Assembly: GCA_027919835.1 (NCBI GenBank)
Contig: JANVFP010000008.1
Span: forward strand, 124,001 to 188,000
Reading direction: 5' to 3'
DNA from: Lentinula raphanica
Taxonomy: Eukaryota; Basidiomycota; Agaricomycetes; Agaricales; Omphalotaceae
Length of the DNA: 64,000 nucleotides
Below are positions 23,805 through 37,489 of this stretch, in pieces (position 1 is the first letter of the stretch; each line of letters opens with the position of its first letter). The notes under the pieces were generated by a model, which saw only the letters and a program-made list of their open reading frames with translations, was not told where the DNA came from and did no database searches. Position numbers and translations under genes: made by a program.

Positions 23805-25286
23805 ATGAGGTTGATGGATTTGCCCGACGATATCTTGTTGAACGTCCTGAATTTCCTCGATCTACCACAAATACTACTACTACGCAAGGTGCAAATACAA
23901 GCACTCTCAAACCCTGCTTGGTCGCAGTACTAACCTCTTTGATAACAGATTTGTAAACGATCTCGAGCTCTCACTTTCGAACACGCCGTATGGGTCAATG
24001 CTTACAGACACTCTGGATATTTCCTTCCCTCAGGGAATACGGATAACAGAACAGTGGAAGATCTCGAGCGCGCCTTAGTCCATGCTCATCGACTGCAGAC
24101 GGTTTGGGGCGACTTGAGCTCACTGCGAAAACGGCCGCCTCAACCTGTGGCATTCATCAAACCAAATATTCGGTTCTTGAAATTGCATCGCGGGAGATAT
24201 GTCGTTATGGGCACTACAACCTCTCTGTCCCTCTACGACCTACACGCTGAAAAAGAGCTTTTTCAACATCAAATAACCACCAAACCACTTTGGCTTCATT
24301 TCCAGCACGACACAACGCTCGGTAAAGACGGACTATTCATCCCATTTGCAAGACATCTAAGAAATAGCAGCGCTACTCCGCACTTCCAACTGTATGTTTG
24401 TATCTGTGCCATTTCCGGGATATAATACTCAACCGTTCGAAGCTGTATATGCAAACTTGACTCCCTCGACAATCCAATATTTGAGGATATAGTCGGTGCT
24501 CGAATTTATCATGACTGTATAGCCGGTGCAGGTCAAGAATTCTTCGTAGCCTCGCAGAAATCGGGTGGTACTTTGCTGCTACACGTTCCATCTCAGAGGG
24601 TATATATGATTGATGCTGGAACATCGGTACGATTTGCTTTCCATTCTGTTCACTCTTAACTTATACCATGCTCACAGCTTCCAAACCGTCTGACGAATGT
24701 GATTTTCATACCCGGACATGTCCTTCTGATCTTCATCGACTATGTGAATATGATGGAGGGAAAACTGTTCGAGCTGTACCCTCTTCCGGATCCGGCGTCA
24801 ATGGGACCAGATCTGAGGATGGTCCCAACGCACCGTGGATTGCTTTCCATGCACTTTTCCGAGGCCTCGTTATTCTCTACCGGTGTATCAGTCGCTGGAG
24901 ACGCATATATCTGGCTCGTCGTACTAGCCGGTCTTCAACTCTGGGCCCTCCGTATCACTTTACAACCTGACGGAAATATGGCCTTCCATAAACCGGTTTA
25001 TGACATTTACCGTTTTGATGAACATATCATGGCGCGAGCGTTCGATTTGCGTTTTACGACTAACGGTACGCAAGGAAGAGGCATCTCTAGATTCGCCAAT
25101 CCAAAGTTGAGTTGGCTGAAATATGATGTTCGTGGTGGTCCTGATGGAGATGTATCCATTGTGAGGACAATCATAGACAGCGATGTTCTACCGCCTTTTA
25201 CCTTGTATGATTTTGATGGTTTTGAAGGTTTGCTCTGTGGACTGTCTGGGGCTGATGACAACGAAATAACGAACCTTATTATGTGA
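23805..25286 (+). CDS. F-box protein with beta-propeller-like C-terminal region, 439 aa
   Basis: Four exons: 23805-23888, 23949-24391, 24443-24626, 24678-25286. The N-terminus MRLMDLPDDILLNVLNFLDL is a classic F-box, followed by LLLRKICKRSRALTFEHAVW, so the protein should bind Skp1 and act as a substrate receptor in an SCF ubiquitin ligase. The rest has repeating beta-strand patterns (RYVVMGTTTSLSLYDLHAE, NRLTNVIFIPGHVLLIFIDY, DAYIWLVVLAGLQLWALRI) like the loosely conserved WD/propeller F-box proteins expanded in Agaricomycetes. No recognisable WD40 consensus, so the propeller is inferred. Shares a very short bidirectional promoter with VPS51. Confidence 0.83.
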
Positions 25287-25806
25287 TCATTTATGTATGG
25301 ATCTAAGTATACCCGCTTCGAGCTCGGTGTTCATTCTAAGTAGATTCAGCCTTCCCAGTAAACAGTGCACAGTTCGACAACTCATGGAAGAGCAGAGATG
25401 AAGGGCGTTAGCATAGACTAGCTTCGTGTACATCTCAATAATATCCATTTCTGTGTGGACGTTCAAGAAACTTCACTATGTTCAGATACACGACGTGAGC
25501 AAGAGGACAATCCAATCTTCATGAAATTGGGAAGGCATTGGCATTGATGATTGATTAGAATACAGTGCATACAAATATTATATTCATGATAAAAAGGAAC
25601 GACGAAGGAGGGGAAACTCCACAGAAAGCACATAACAAGAGCAAGTTGAAAGAATGATACACACACGAGTCTGTTTTGAGCATCAATATGTATTCAAACG
25701 AACATAACCAAATTTCCTTGAGACTCCCTCTGCGTCTTTACTCGACGTCAGATCCTATCGGGGGGCTTTCGATCATTCGATGCCCATTCCCATGCTTTCC
25801 TGCCAG
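25287..25806. other. Convergent intergenic 3' region
   Basis: Between two converging genes; AT-rich with terminator-like sequence, no gene. Confidence 0.45.
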
Positions 25807-28800
25807 TTACAGAGCAAGATGTTCATACATGGGCGGTGCCTCTCCAGCTTCGTCCATATGTCCCGCCACAAGATCTTCGAACTCCCGGGAATAATGTAAA
25901 AGACCTTGGAGTCCTACACCATCCCCGAACGTTCCACTCCTTCCGCTTAAGTCAAATTCTGATCCGATTCTGGGGGAAGGAGATGCAGAAGTTAGCTGCC
26001 ATGACGCACTGCTTTGTGACCGCGTCGACTGGGATTGATATGATAGTTGAGAAACTTGGGAGAACTGTGAACCACCAGTCAACCTCCTGCTCAAAGCAGT
26101 CTGAGTTGGACGGGCGGTGATGATGCCTCCAAATCCAAGACCAGAGAACCCTGAAGCACGTTTCGTTTTACCATTCCGTAATATTGAGGGAGTACCGCTG
26201 ATGATACTGGCGTTGGTATGACTAGTATGGCTCGTATAGCTTGACCGAGTCGTACTTGCAGTGTTCAATGTGTAGGTCGTATTTGCAGAGGAAATCGATG
26301 TACGCTGATGAGGTGCCTCTTGGTTGCTGAAGAGAGGCGGATCCATGTGAGTAGGCGGAGGTGGAGGCAGGAGAGATAAAGGTGACCCTGTAAGCGAAGG
26401 CAGTGGAGGCGGCGGGGGCAATGGCATAGTCGGAGGCGAAGACAGAGCAACAAGTGCCTCTCGTCTTCTGATTCTAGCTTGCGCTCTCCGCTCACGCTCT
26501 GCATCTTGTACTCTTTCGAGTAGCTCTTCTTCTTCAGCGTCTTCAATGTGTTGTACTTCATCTTCTAGTCCGTCTCTGTCTCTGTTCCTTTCTTTATGAC
26601 CTCTTTGTTGATTCTCTACCTCGAGCATCCTGCTTCTCCTTCTTTCCATAAACTTTTGCAACTCTTTCTTCTGTTCCCGCAACTCTCGTCTGAGCTCCTG
26701 CCTTCGCATTTTCCTCTCTCTTCTTGCCTGTCGCAGACGAGCTTTTGCTATGCATGGGCATGCATCCGTTGCTATTGAGGCATAACTCTCGCCAGGATTA
26801 CTCAAAGATGACGAAGACTGATGCACAGGATTGTAATTCAAATTTGAGGGTCCTGCACCCGGTGTGGAGGGCACGGATGCAACGTTGAAGCTAGATGAAG
26901 TAGAGGCGGTAGAAGGTACAGATGAGGCTGGTATAGTTTCATGTTGATCGGTTTGCTGGTGGGGGGTATACTGTGGAAGTGAGGCGAATTCCGGATTACA
27001 TCGACACTGAAGAAGCATTACTTAGGACTTAGGAAACGAACAAGGGCAGTAGAGAGTCGCAAGAGCAACACTTACAGAAAGGATCTGGATAGGTGTCTGA
27101 ACCACTATATCGAACAGTTTTCTTTTCTTCTTCGCCTTTGGCTTCGACCGTGGGATGGGTTTAGAGGGTTCCTGTAGTCTGATTGTTCTCTCCCGAATTT
27201 CTCTCTCCATTCTGACTTCTTTGTTTGATTGGACATACTCCCATTCATCGTCCCAGCCGCTCCGATCCGCATCCGCTAATACTCCTGGCTCTCTTTCCCC
27301 TACACCACTCCTTGTCCCATTCGAATTAGCTAGAATGGAGACATGTGGTGAAGACGGCGTAGGCTGGTTGACAGGCTGCTCGTCCGGGTTCAACTCTTCG
27401 TCCTGAGCGTCATCATCTTCCAATTCCCCCCTTTCAACCCTAATAACACACTTGAGCAAATGGCTTATTGTAACGTTGCTCCTCTTGTTCTTGTTTGAGG
27501 GTAGCAGACCCCGTCCAACGTCTACTAATTCAGGCTTTTTCTCTTTCTTCTTTACACCTTTGTCCCAATTTTTATCCTTCCCTGTACCGCCACTGTCCCT
27601 CTTACTACGATATCCAAGACCTGATCCAAAGCCACCTCCAAAGCCACCTCCGGCACCAACTCCGTCAAATTCCTGCCCGTTTTGCTGTTGCTGACGATAA
27701 TCCTCCACCTTCGCCTCGTGCTCCTTCACTTGCGTTGGTGTGAGATTCGATGCATGGGTGATTGGGACGGGGAGTGAGAGGGAAAGGGTCCATGGTCCGG
27801 GACCCATAAGGGATGAGGCAAGGGAGGATATGGCGTTGGGAGGAAGCCTGCATCTCTTGTGTTTTCTTAAAATAGCGGCCTTCCTGAATGGTTGTTGGGG
27901 GCGTTCAGCGCCGCCAGATTCAGAAGATCCCAAGGAGTCAAGGTCCATGAATAGATCCAAATTCTCGTCGACATCATCACTTTCGTCCTCATCGTCATCG
28001 TCATCATCTTCATCTTCTAACTCAATCGCGTCGCTGGCCTCTTCAGCCTCATCTGTCTCAAAGTTCTCGTCGCCCTGATCCAATTCCATACACTCTCCCC
28101 TTCTTACGCTCCTCATCAGACTCTTCCTCATGATTCCATATAATGGACTTTTCCGTAACGCCTCTGGGTCGTCCGATTCAAGTGGTAAGATATGTTTGAG
28201 TTCCTTTGCCTTATCTTTCGACGACGACGACGACGACGGAGGAGACTCATGTTTGACAGACAGTAAAGGCACTGTAAGAAGCGGATCAGTCCTCTCGACT
28301 TTCTTGAACTGAGTATGGTATTCGATTTTCTCTGTTCGGACGGATGACATGTATGAGGACCAAAGTATGCACAAGAGAATGAAAATCACTGACGTTCAAT
28401 GACAACCCCAACTCGATGGACTCTCACCTTCTCCAGCGGCATCAGTGTAATCTCAATAGGTATTTCTCCGCCTATCGGGAATGAACGTCCACATATCGTT
28501 ATCATGTAGTGGAGACTTCCACTTCCATTGTCAGCCGCAGCTCTGCTCGGGAACGGAGGCGGCGGTAACGGCGAACGCAGAGGAGGATTCGGAGGTAGAG
28601 AAGAAGGAATCGCGGCAGAAGTAGGATTAGCGAAACGTGGAGAATCTTGAAAATCTAGGAAGGAACTGGTAGACGGGAGGAAAGTGACTGAGGTCGGCGA
28701 AGGAGGGATAGGCGAAGCGGTTGGCGGTGGAGGTGGTAATGGTCTTAATGGTCTTCCGCTGCGAGTCTGATTGTGTGTTCCGGTTTGAGTCGGGATGGGC

Positions 28801-31591
28801 GGAGGCATCAACGTCGTCGGTGGATCTCTGTTTAGTCTGCTATTAGAAGACGTATCTCCAGCGGCTACACCTCCATCCCAAATTCGTTCCACGATGACCG
28901 TCTCTCCGCCCCCACCGCCTCCTCCAGTACCAGTGCCATTCCCATCATCTCCTCCACCTCCGGCAGTGCCGTCGTCCTCAGAAGGACCAGAGACAACATG
29001 TATGTCATGAGTGACTTGCATCTGAATATGCAAGGGAGAAATCTTTCTTGAGAAAGCAGTAGGATGCACACGAGGATCAACGAACCTTGCTTGCAAATGC
29101 ACCGGGTCTATGCACACTCGCTTTCAGCTGCCACTTCAACGTACAGCGAGGCAACGCTTCTGTATTCGCTCCACCTTCTTTGTCGTCAAAATGATTATTT
29201 TCGGAATGTCCAGTAGAGCCTGCTTTCCCATTAATACCTCCAACACCCAAATCCTGACTTCCGTACTCCTTCCGATGCGCTGCAGCGGTATCCAAGCTTG
29301 GGGGTGCATGACCAGGGATAGGGAACAAGATGGGATATGTGTATATGCCTTTCGGGAATTCCCTCCATCCAGGACCGGACTCTTTGATCTTTTCACCATG
29401 ATTAGAGTCTTGGATTTTATCTTCATTGTTGCTACTACCCCGCTCTCTGGACCGGTCAGAATAGCGTGAGAGAACAGACGAAGGACGGGTGATAGAGGAT
29501 CCAATGGACGATAATATGGAAGGTGAGGGAGGCGTCGAAGGCACTATTCCATCTTGAGTCATTTCAGCAAAATCAGCAAAGCTGATGCTTATATGAGACC
29601 TAGCGTCTGATGATGGGGACCGTCTATTCATATGAGACGAAGACATGTCTGGGGAAGGACTCGTGCTACGAGGAGATGGCGAAACGGCATTCAGAGAAGG
29701 TTGAGAAAGGGCATGAGGGTTTTGTGTATGAGATTGTGTATGAGAAGCAGATGTGGAAGCCGAAGTTTCTGATGAAGTCGAGTAGCTCCGACTAGACAAA
29801 GGAGGCATAGGAGGAGGAGGGGAGGATGTCAGTCCGCGAGAAGATGATATATCCAGAAACCCAATTTCATCTGTCTGATTCGTAGTATGCGTCGTAGTAG
29901 TCGTGTTCGTACTCCCGATACTGAGCGCCGACATACCCGAAGTCGTGGTAGATGAACTTGCTCTTCTTCTGCGTCTCTTCCAAGGAAGCGAAAGCGACCT
30001 CTTGCTTTTCGTCGTATCGCTCGTATCTTTCGTGCTCGTGCTCATTGTCGTTATACCCGAAACGCCACTTCGAGTGCTCACTCGACTGGGACTGCGTTCC
30101 CCCGAATCTCCCAGTCCATTTTGGCTTTGTCCATTATGAGAGACCTCAGTGCCAGTCCCCCTCGATCTCGACCTTGATTTTGAGAACGCGCGGATGAACT
30201 TGCTTCCAAAACCGAAATTCGCAAAAGAGAATCTGGAACGCGTGTTCTTTCTCCCTCGGGTGGGCTCGTTATCTTCGTTATGAAAATCGTCGTGAGAGGA
30301 ATGAGAGTTATGGGGAGCATAAAGTTGAGGTTCAGATATTAAGCTCTGCTGCGTACGTGATGGTTCCGTGCGTGCTTGTGTGTAATGGTTGTTAATCATG
30401 TTACCACTACTTCGAGCAGCATTGTTATCGTCGTTCCCTCCGACTTCAGAAAGAGAAGTCGTAGCGGAAGGAGAAGCGTATGGATGCCTCGAGCTGGAAT
30501 TGGAAGGCTCTGGTACTTCAGGCAACGGTATATTGGGCTCTTCTCCTCGTGGTGGTGCTCTGTTTGCCAAAGACCTCGACCTATGGCCGTGATGGTGGTG
30601 AATACCACTGGGAGCGTGTGTCCTAGACTGATTGACACCAGGTTGGAAAGAAATCCGAGATTCAGTGTAGATTTGACGGTCGGTTCCTCCCCCTGCTGAT
30701 TCTGGAGATTCTGGAGAATTTGGAGATGCTTCTGCCGCGTTTAGATTGGACGGATCTATTTGCAGAGCCAGTTCAGGATGAGGATACGGTGGTGGTGGAC
30801 CTAAAGCAGAAGTAGAGCTATCATCCGGGATCGCAGGGCCAGAAGTTCTGGTCCAAGCGCTATCAGCGCTCAGCGCCCTTCTCGTTGTCGTGGGTGTAAT
30901 TGTTCCACTGGTGCCGCTCTGTATAGACCTGACATCAGACGATATCCATCCTCTCGTGCTGATGTTCGTTATCGTTGGACTCGACATTGGAGAAGCAGAA
31001 GGTGAATCGTCTTCGAGGGTGACAAAGGATGTGCCATTACTGATGTTGTGTGAGCGTTGTCGAGACGCAGACCGATCTCGAGCGGAGGTTGCAATCGCAG
31101 AGAATACAGTCTCTGATGCTGAAAACACTTTGTGTGTTTCCGTCAAATCTCGGATTCCATGTATAGCTAATCACAACAAGGAAGCAATCAATCAACCAAC
31201 AGCAATGGGAATGCGATCTAACTAACTCACCTTCAGGCCATATGGTCCCAACTTTTGCACCCAGTTCCAACACTATCCTACTGATCCTCGTCGGCTTCAC
31301 TAGTTCCAACCGAACAACACCACGCAAATAAGCTGGCCGAGAGTCTCCGTAACGATTTCTTCCTGTGAGGTCGTTGGTCCGGAGGAAGACAGCCGATTCA
31401 GCGAGGTGAATAGAGAGCGAATTCTTCAATGGACCTGGATTGGTCCCAGCGATGTTTGAAGGTGCGAACGAGATGATTGACTGGCCATCACCATGAGTGT
31501 TGTTGTGTTGTGAGTGTCGTTTGGAATTGATGGATTTGGTGGAAGAGATGATGGAGGTCGTGTCAAATGGTTGAGTTGTTTGTGCTTGCAT
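25807..31591 (-). CDS. Giant arrestin-related trafficking adaptor (ART-like), 1841 aa
   Basis: Five exons on the minus strand: 31591-31231, 31166-29086, 29021-28394, 28331-27076, 27006-25807. The arrestin fold is split by huge low-complexity insertions. The N-lobe begins with LKNSLSIHLAESAVFLRTND, YLRGVVRLELVKPTRISRIV and IHGIRDLTETHKVFSASETVF; after about 600 Ser/Thr-rich residues it resumes with LKASVHRPGAFASK. The C-lobe has MQVTHDIHVV, LHYMITICGRSFPIGGEIPI, VGVVIERQ-type and KIEYHTQFKK motifs. Two PPxY boxes (PPPPYPHP in the insert; PPMYEHLAL at the extreme C-terminus) are the docking sites for a Rsp5/NEDD4 ubiquitin ligase. An acidic Asp/Glu run and a basic coiled-coil-prone stretch (about 26450-26750) follow. 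Role: recruiting Rsp5 to plasma-membrane transporters for endocytosis. The size is well above most fungal ARTs (about 500-1100 aa). Confidence 0.88.
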
Positions 31592-33506
31592 CCGGCGTCC
31601 CTGAAATTCTTCGACTCTGTCAGACACGACCACTAAGCACCATCACAAATGTCACTCACCTCATACAATGTCCTATGCTATTCAACGAGTTCTCATATAC
31701 CTCTCTTTCGTGCGCTTTCAGAAGTCTCTACCTGCAATTCCCGAAGCCAACGACCAAGATCTTCAACAAAAGTTGTTAGAAGCGAACGAAACAAGATTTA
31801 TGGGAAGGAGGAAGTTATGTACCAGTTTAAAGGAGATATTCTTTCTCCAGAAGACTCCCGTGAGCAGTGAATTCTCTTATGGAAACTCAATACAGCTGCT
31901 TCCCGTTACCACCTGCAACCACTCGTAACGGCTGTTTTTGGTTCATCCTCAGTGCGTCCGCCCGTGTTAATATGTGTTAATCCGTGTTTATCCTAATTTC
32001 AGTATCGATATAGTCAAATATTTCGCCCCGGGCTCGTTATTTGCTCGGGCGCAGATCCGTAACCTTCGACAGTGGCAACTTCTCCCCGTCATCTCCACAC
32101 AACCGACAACCATGCTATCCCATATCCATTCGGTTTCAGTGGTCATAATACGCTGATTCCACCTTATTGATACGTCCCGAGGTTATCCTGTGTAAAGAGT
32201 CACGACAACCTCGAATATACTAACGATATATTAAATAGCTGGTGGAAGAATTCGGTATATTGAACGATACGCGCCTTGCGCTGCGTCGTGTGGTTGTGCT
32301 ACGTATGATGCTGTATATTGTTTGTCCCGGCCTCAGGTAAGTCCGTGTGGTATGTATACCATTACCCAAACGACTTCGGGTTTCTACTTCTCCCTCTCAA
32401 CGATCAACTACTTAGTTCTGTGCCAAGGGCTGTGTCCATAGCCTCACGAGTAACGATTGCCGATGTACGTGCGGATAGATGCGGACGCAAACAGAGTTGA
32501 TTTGGAATCATTGAATGTGACCGTCTTGGAATCCCCGACGCGACAATCTGCAAGAGTGGGTCCTCAATGAGAACAAGATCATCGCCGTTCAGGAAGAGAA
32601 TCAAACAACCTCAACCGCTCAAGCTGAAGGCTCCAAGCTCATACTCACACTTCGGGCGCTCTTCTGCACGGCCGTAGAACCAAGAGTTAAAGCTTAATAT
32701 CTATCAAATGGGACGCGGGAGAAAGCAAGCCAGATCAGGAATTATCGAACCATGGCGTAGCGTCGAGCAATGGGGAAAGTTCACACTCCTGCCTGGGTTC
32801 ATGTTCTAAGAGGCAGAACAGCGGCAACCAGCATGTGTAGAAGTCTGTAATTCTACAATATAAATTGTGTTCCACTTTCTGAGGAGTTGAATTCCTGAGG
32901 ACGGGTACGAAGACATTGATCAGAGATTGTTCAAGTCCATAACGACTGATTCGACTGAGAGGATATTTGGAGTACATATATGCGATGATTGTGTTCTGTT
33001 GGATCACCAGATCATCCCCCGCATGTTGCTTAACGGGTGGACGCAGAGACTGAAGTCTACAGCTTCATCTACATCAATACTCGGATGCATGCTCGAATGT
33101 AAAATTCGAGTAGCGTGTTTAAAAAACGGATTCCAAGATTATCAAGATCATTGAGGCTGCATTTGCTGGAAGGTCGGGACGAGAAACGTATTGAAGTGAA
33201 CGGTGAATTGAGTGTAGAGAGAGTAAAGACGTTGACTGCAGAACAAACATGAAAAACACCAGACGTACAATTAAGAAAAGACAAAAACAGATATCTGAAC
33301 AGAGATAACATATCAACTAAACAGCGATAGCAAAAAGTCTGGCATCCGTTAGGAAGGAAGAAGAGTAGAAAGACGGTTGTGTGGTTTGTAGGAATCATAA
33401 ATGCGACGAAAGGAAGGTATTTCGACAGCTCATCCCCTTGGGACGAGAAGCCCATCTGTCCACTAGGCTGCCTATTCAATAATCTAACCTTCTGTCCTAC
33501 TCCCGC
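31592..33506. other. Gene-poor interval, 1.9 kb
   Basis: Several 60-136-codon open stretches on both strands (for example 31668-31928 plus, 33069-33479 minus) have no recognisable domain and do not join into longer phased frames. I call no gene. The right end should hold the 3' untranslated region of the FHA-RING gene. Confidence 0.4.
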
Positions 33507-35598
33507 CTACCGTTTCCGTTTCGCACCCGCAGCACCAACTGCAGCTTCGGTCTCCCCACCACTGCCCGAACTCCTGCCTTCAAGTTCGACATCCCTTTGA
33601 ATCACCTCGGACACATCCACAATTTCCACATCCTCGTCATGATTCACAGCTTCAGTTTCAGCTGGAGCTTGATCAGCGGGATGATGGCCAAGATTGACGT
33701 TTGAGTCCGTGAACATCTCAAAATCATTCGCAAGTTCTGGCTCGTCCTGTTCTTCGTCCATGCCTTCAGTCGCTAGAGGATCTACCAGCTGAGCAGAGGG
33801 ATTCCGTCCATGTCCTCTCCGTGCATTTCTTGTGGGTCTTAACGTGGATCCACCAACGTAGTCACTCTCGACCTCCGTCTCTCCACCGTCTCGCATTTCG
33901 CGGGCGGAATTTTGCGCCACCATCTTCAAGAACGGGTTATTATTATTATGCGCCGATGTGTTCGCATTATTGTTGCCAAAGGGGTTCGTTAAACCAGGAT
34001 TTGTCATCGTCGGGTTCGCGGTAGCTCTCGATGCAGCTATCGCAGCATGAAGCTCGGGGTCATCAGACAATTCGTCCGAGGCCATATCTGCATCTTCAGC
34101 GACCGGTGCGCTAAGAACAGGTTCCGCAGCTGCACCGTTGAGCTCTGGTTGTTTACCCACAGCGTCAACTTCAGCTTCTTCTTCTTCCTCCTCTTCGATG
34201 TCAAAGTCCATATCTGCTTCCACCTCAACGTCTGCTTCTAGGTCAGCGTAACTTCTACACATTGGACAGCTCCAGCTCGGGTGATGTATTTCTATCATGG
34301 GCCGAATGCATTTGTAGTGGAAGGAATGAGAGCAGGGTGATATGAAAAGTGCTTGGTTGACTGCAATCGGGAAAAGGCCTGTGCGTGGTATAAATAAAGT
34401 GAAGCGGCATTTCAAAGTGAAGATACACACATATACAACAATCCGGCAACCCGACAGCCTTGGACTTAGAAGCACCAGGAGGTCCGGTCTGAGAAACTGC
34501 CTGAGCGAGCGATTTGAGGTTCTTGATGGCGGTTGTGCTGATGTGATGACAGTGAGCTGGGGAATGATAGGAAGATACAAAAATTGCCTACTTGAACTTG
34601 TTCGCACCAGATTGCCATTCTCTGCCGATTTCAACTCTGATCCTGACGCTCTTGTATATATCCTCGCTCCCACCTTGATAATCTACACCCAATTGTAGGA
34701 TATCACCATCTTTGATTTGATACGGGCGAGACTCTGTGTTGGCTGGCGAGAGCCTGACATGATTAAGGAAAGTTCCAGACGATGATTTGGTATCTTTGAT
34801 GAAAAACTTGACAGCGGAGCCGGGAGCGGTAGACGAGGGAGCAGAAGAGGATTCAACCCACAACTCGGCATGTGCTCTACTGACGACTTTGCTCTTGAAC
34901 GCTAGTTTGAACGAGTTGGGGTTGTTGTTGTTGACTCCTCCTCCATTCTGACTATTGCCTGATCTATCTGTGAAACGCCCAATCCGTAGAACAGGATCGC
35001 CAGTGCGCATGTCGCGAGTGATCGGGTCAAAGTGCAATGATCGACGAGATTCTAGGTGAGGAACAAGTCGCAGACGATGGAAGGGACTTGTTGCACCAGC
35101 AGCGACATTGGACGCGCTGCGAGCATTGATGGGCATTGTGGAGGGTGCGGTTGGTGGCCTTGAGGAAGCCGTTGTCGGTCTCGATGGCGCTCCTGCGGGC
35201 ACGGCGGGCACTGCTGCTATATTGGAGTTATTCGCATTCGCCATAGCTCCTGCAGACCTGCGCCTTCTGAGCATGGAAAAAGCCAGGCCGGTGCCTGGAG
35301 CCGAAGTGGACGGTTGAAGGCCAATTCCAGCATCGGCATTTATCATAGTAGTAGCGGGACCAGGAGCTGCACTGCCTGCAGGTCGCCCACGACGTTGATT
35401 CATCGAACCTTGGGTCTGACCACTAGGTGATGGAGGGTTCGGTGAAGGAGAGTTATCTCGGCGTGAAAGATCTCCATTAGGCGATGAGGCGTTGGCATGG
35501 GACTGTGATGAGTTTCTTGGTCTTCCTCTTCCGAGGAAAGAACCAAGGATAGTGGACCGTAGAGGAGGAGAGTCGCTCGAAGCGAATGGAGGGTCCAT
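33507..35598 (-). CDS. dma1: FHA-RING E3 ubiquitin ligase (Dma1/CHFR type), 661 aa
   Basis: Mitotic-checkpoint and septin/spindle-position ubiquitin ligase family. Three exons on the minus strand: 35598-34592, 34537-34431, 34378-33507. A long Ser/Pro/Ala-rich N-terminus (about 175 aa) precedes the FHA domain, whose phosphothreonine-binding strands read [21 protein letters not shown] and [16 protein letters not shown]. After the [12 protein letters not shown] linker comes a RING finger split by the second intron: DCCIC, then [12 protein letters not shown] and [10 protein letters not shown]. The C-terminal 260 residues are acidic, with a run of Glu and a lysine-rich end (GAKRKR), longer than in yeast Dma1/2. 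The ATG at 35598 is chosen because upstream codons run through a likely leader. The FHA-then-RING order identifies the family confidently. Confidence 0.92.
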
Positions 35599-37489
35599 TG
35601 ATGGGGATTTGTTGGATCTGATGAGAAAAGGAAAAGGTTCCTGATGACAATGAGTAACTAACAATCGTAAGGTAAGTCAGAACGCACTAGCAAAATTTCG
35701 GCGTGTGAATCGCTCTCAGCGTTCGTTTGAGTGAGAACAGTTATATTGTTCGTCAAAGTCACAGCCAAAGAAATTCGATGCTAACAATCGTAAAATTTCC
35801 GTGAGCGGCTATCGAATTGAATGTAGGACAGCTGTATGGCGGAGAGAATGGAAGATCTTCTAGAATCCTGTGAGCTTTGAGGGGGCAGAGAGAAAACGGC
35901 GAGTCAAGGTTGCTTGCAGGGACTGTCAAGATTATACAAGCAGTGAGAACAAGAGAAAATGAGTCAGTACAGGTAGATCCAAAAACAGCTACATGAAGCA
36001 AACCTTCGAGCTATGATAGACCTTCACTAGAGAGATCAAAGACGGCCAGAAATGGATTTCTCCACTGTCCAAGCAGTTGATGTTACTCAACTTGAACGTG
36101 AACGGCGGATGCTCGTCGCCGCCTTAGAGCGTGCTCGCACGTGACCAGCACAGCCACTCAGGCAACAGACAGAGTCTGGACTCTGGACGACTTGAATTTT
36201 GTTCCTCTCCTTCACGGTCTTTCCTGATAACCTAAGTACTGGCTGCTTTCTCTAAACAGGGTATCACTCTCGGTGTATGCGCGAACGATTCACTGACTAA
36301 GGCTACATCTCGCTGCAGTTATAAACGGATCACAGCTGTCTGAACGAGAACTTCGGACGATTATCGATACCAAACGTTGCTCTTCTTCTTTCTCCAGGCT
36401 GAGTTTCATATGCTCATATTGTACCCAATCCAGAACATATCCTTTGTTACCCGAGCCCGTTCTGAACGGACTCCTTTGGAAAATTCAGGAAAATCAAGCT
36501 TGATCACCATGTTATCAGAGGCTCTTTGGACATTCTACTTCATGCTCTGCAGGACAAATGCGACTGGCAATTGTCCAGATCGCTCAGGATTCATGGTCAC
36601 CACCGCCAATATCCCATTGTTCTTGGAAATCATAACCGCGAGTAACGATTCGAAGACCATAGCCGATTCTGTTCAATTGAGAGCCTATTCCAGTGATCTC
36701 CTTTGATGCTTCGGTCGTCGGCATTCCCCCATTCCACTTTGCCATTTGGCCTGCCATCATCGTTCATGAAGGAGTGCTTGCTGGCCTGCGCATCTTCTCC
36801 CCGAGATTTTCTGGTACCTGGCCATTGCCAACAGTCCACTGGCCATGATCCATGTCGCGTTTCCGAAAGACGTGTTCACTGTCAGCTCCTGTCCAAAATT
36901 GCAGCTCAGATGCAAGACAAGGATCTTGTGAGACTGTACAAACGATGCCCAGTTGGACTTCTAGGTTATATGGGATTTTGTGGGTCAGTCGATACACATA
37001 TTTCAAGGTTCCGCAATTTTACGGGATGCATATTGGATCGTGCCAGTAATGAAAGAACATGGAGAGGTCCCAGTCTTCGGTTGCTATGTCTCTTCCCATT
37101 CTGCATCACTTAGTACCACAGAGAAGGAGAAAGCCAATTGCAGCTTTGACCGACGAAAGCCGACAGATACCAAAGGATACCAAATTTCCGACTCAACGCG
37201 CCGCTACAGATGATGATATCCAGATGATATCATCTGCGCGTCATCGCAATCAGCACAGGCACACTCCGGATAACTCCAGCCAATCCCAGCACGTTTCCGC
37301 AGAGGGGCTTCGTGAGGAAGATCAGGGAAGACATCCACGCGTTTTTGGTTGAGGAATTTTTTAGATTCCGTAAACTGGCTGCGACAGGTTGCTTTTAACC
37401 TTCACCATCCTCGCTGCTGCTGCCACCTCTCTTGTCGTTCTCTGTCACTCACAAAACAGTACAAAGCTCGAGCCAGTCTGGTTATCACG
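35599..37489. other. Gene-poor interval, 1.9 kb
   Basis: Short open stretches near 36377-37350 on the plus strand contain some hydrophobic segments (for example VVGIPPFHFAIWPAIIVHEG around 36711) reminiscent of the last helix of Agaricomycete 7TM orphan proteins. I could not assemble an intact gene; a decayed copy is possible. Confidence 0.3.

Noticed and set aside
31668..31928. 86-codon plus-strand frame in the gap beyond the arrestin gene
   Set aside because: Neighbouring frames give equally plausible strings and no phased exons could be joined.
33069..33479. 136-codon hydrophobic minus-strand frame
   Set aside because: Lies directly downstream of the FHA-RING stop; composition fits AT-rich 3' untranslated sequence.
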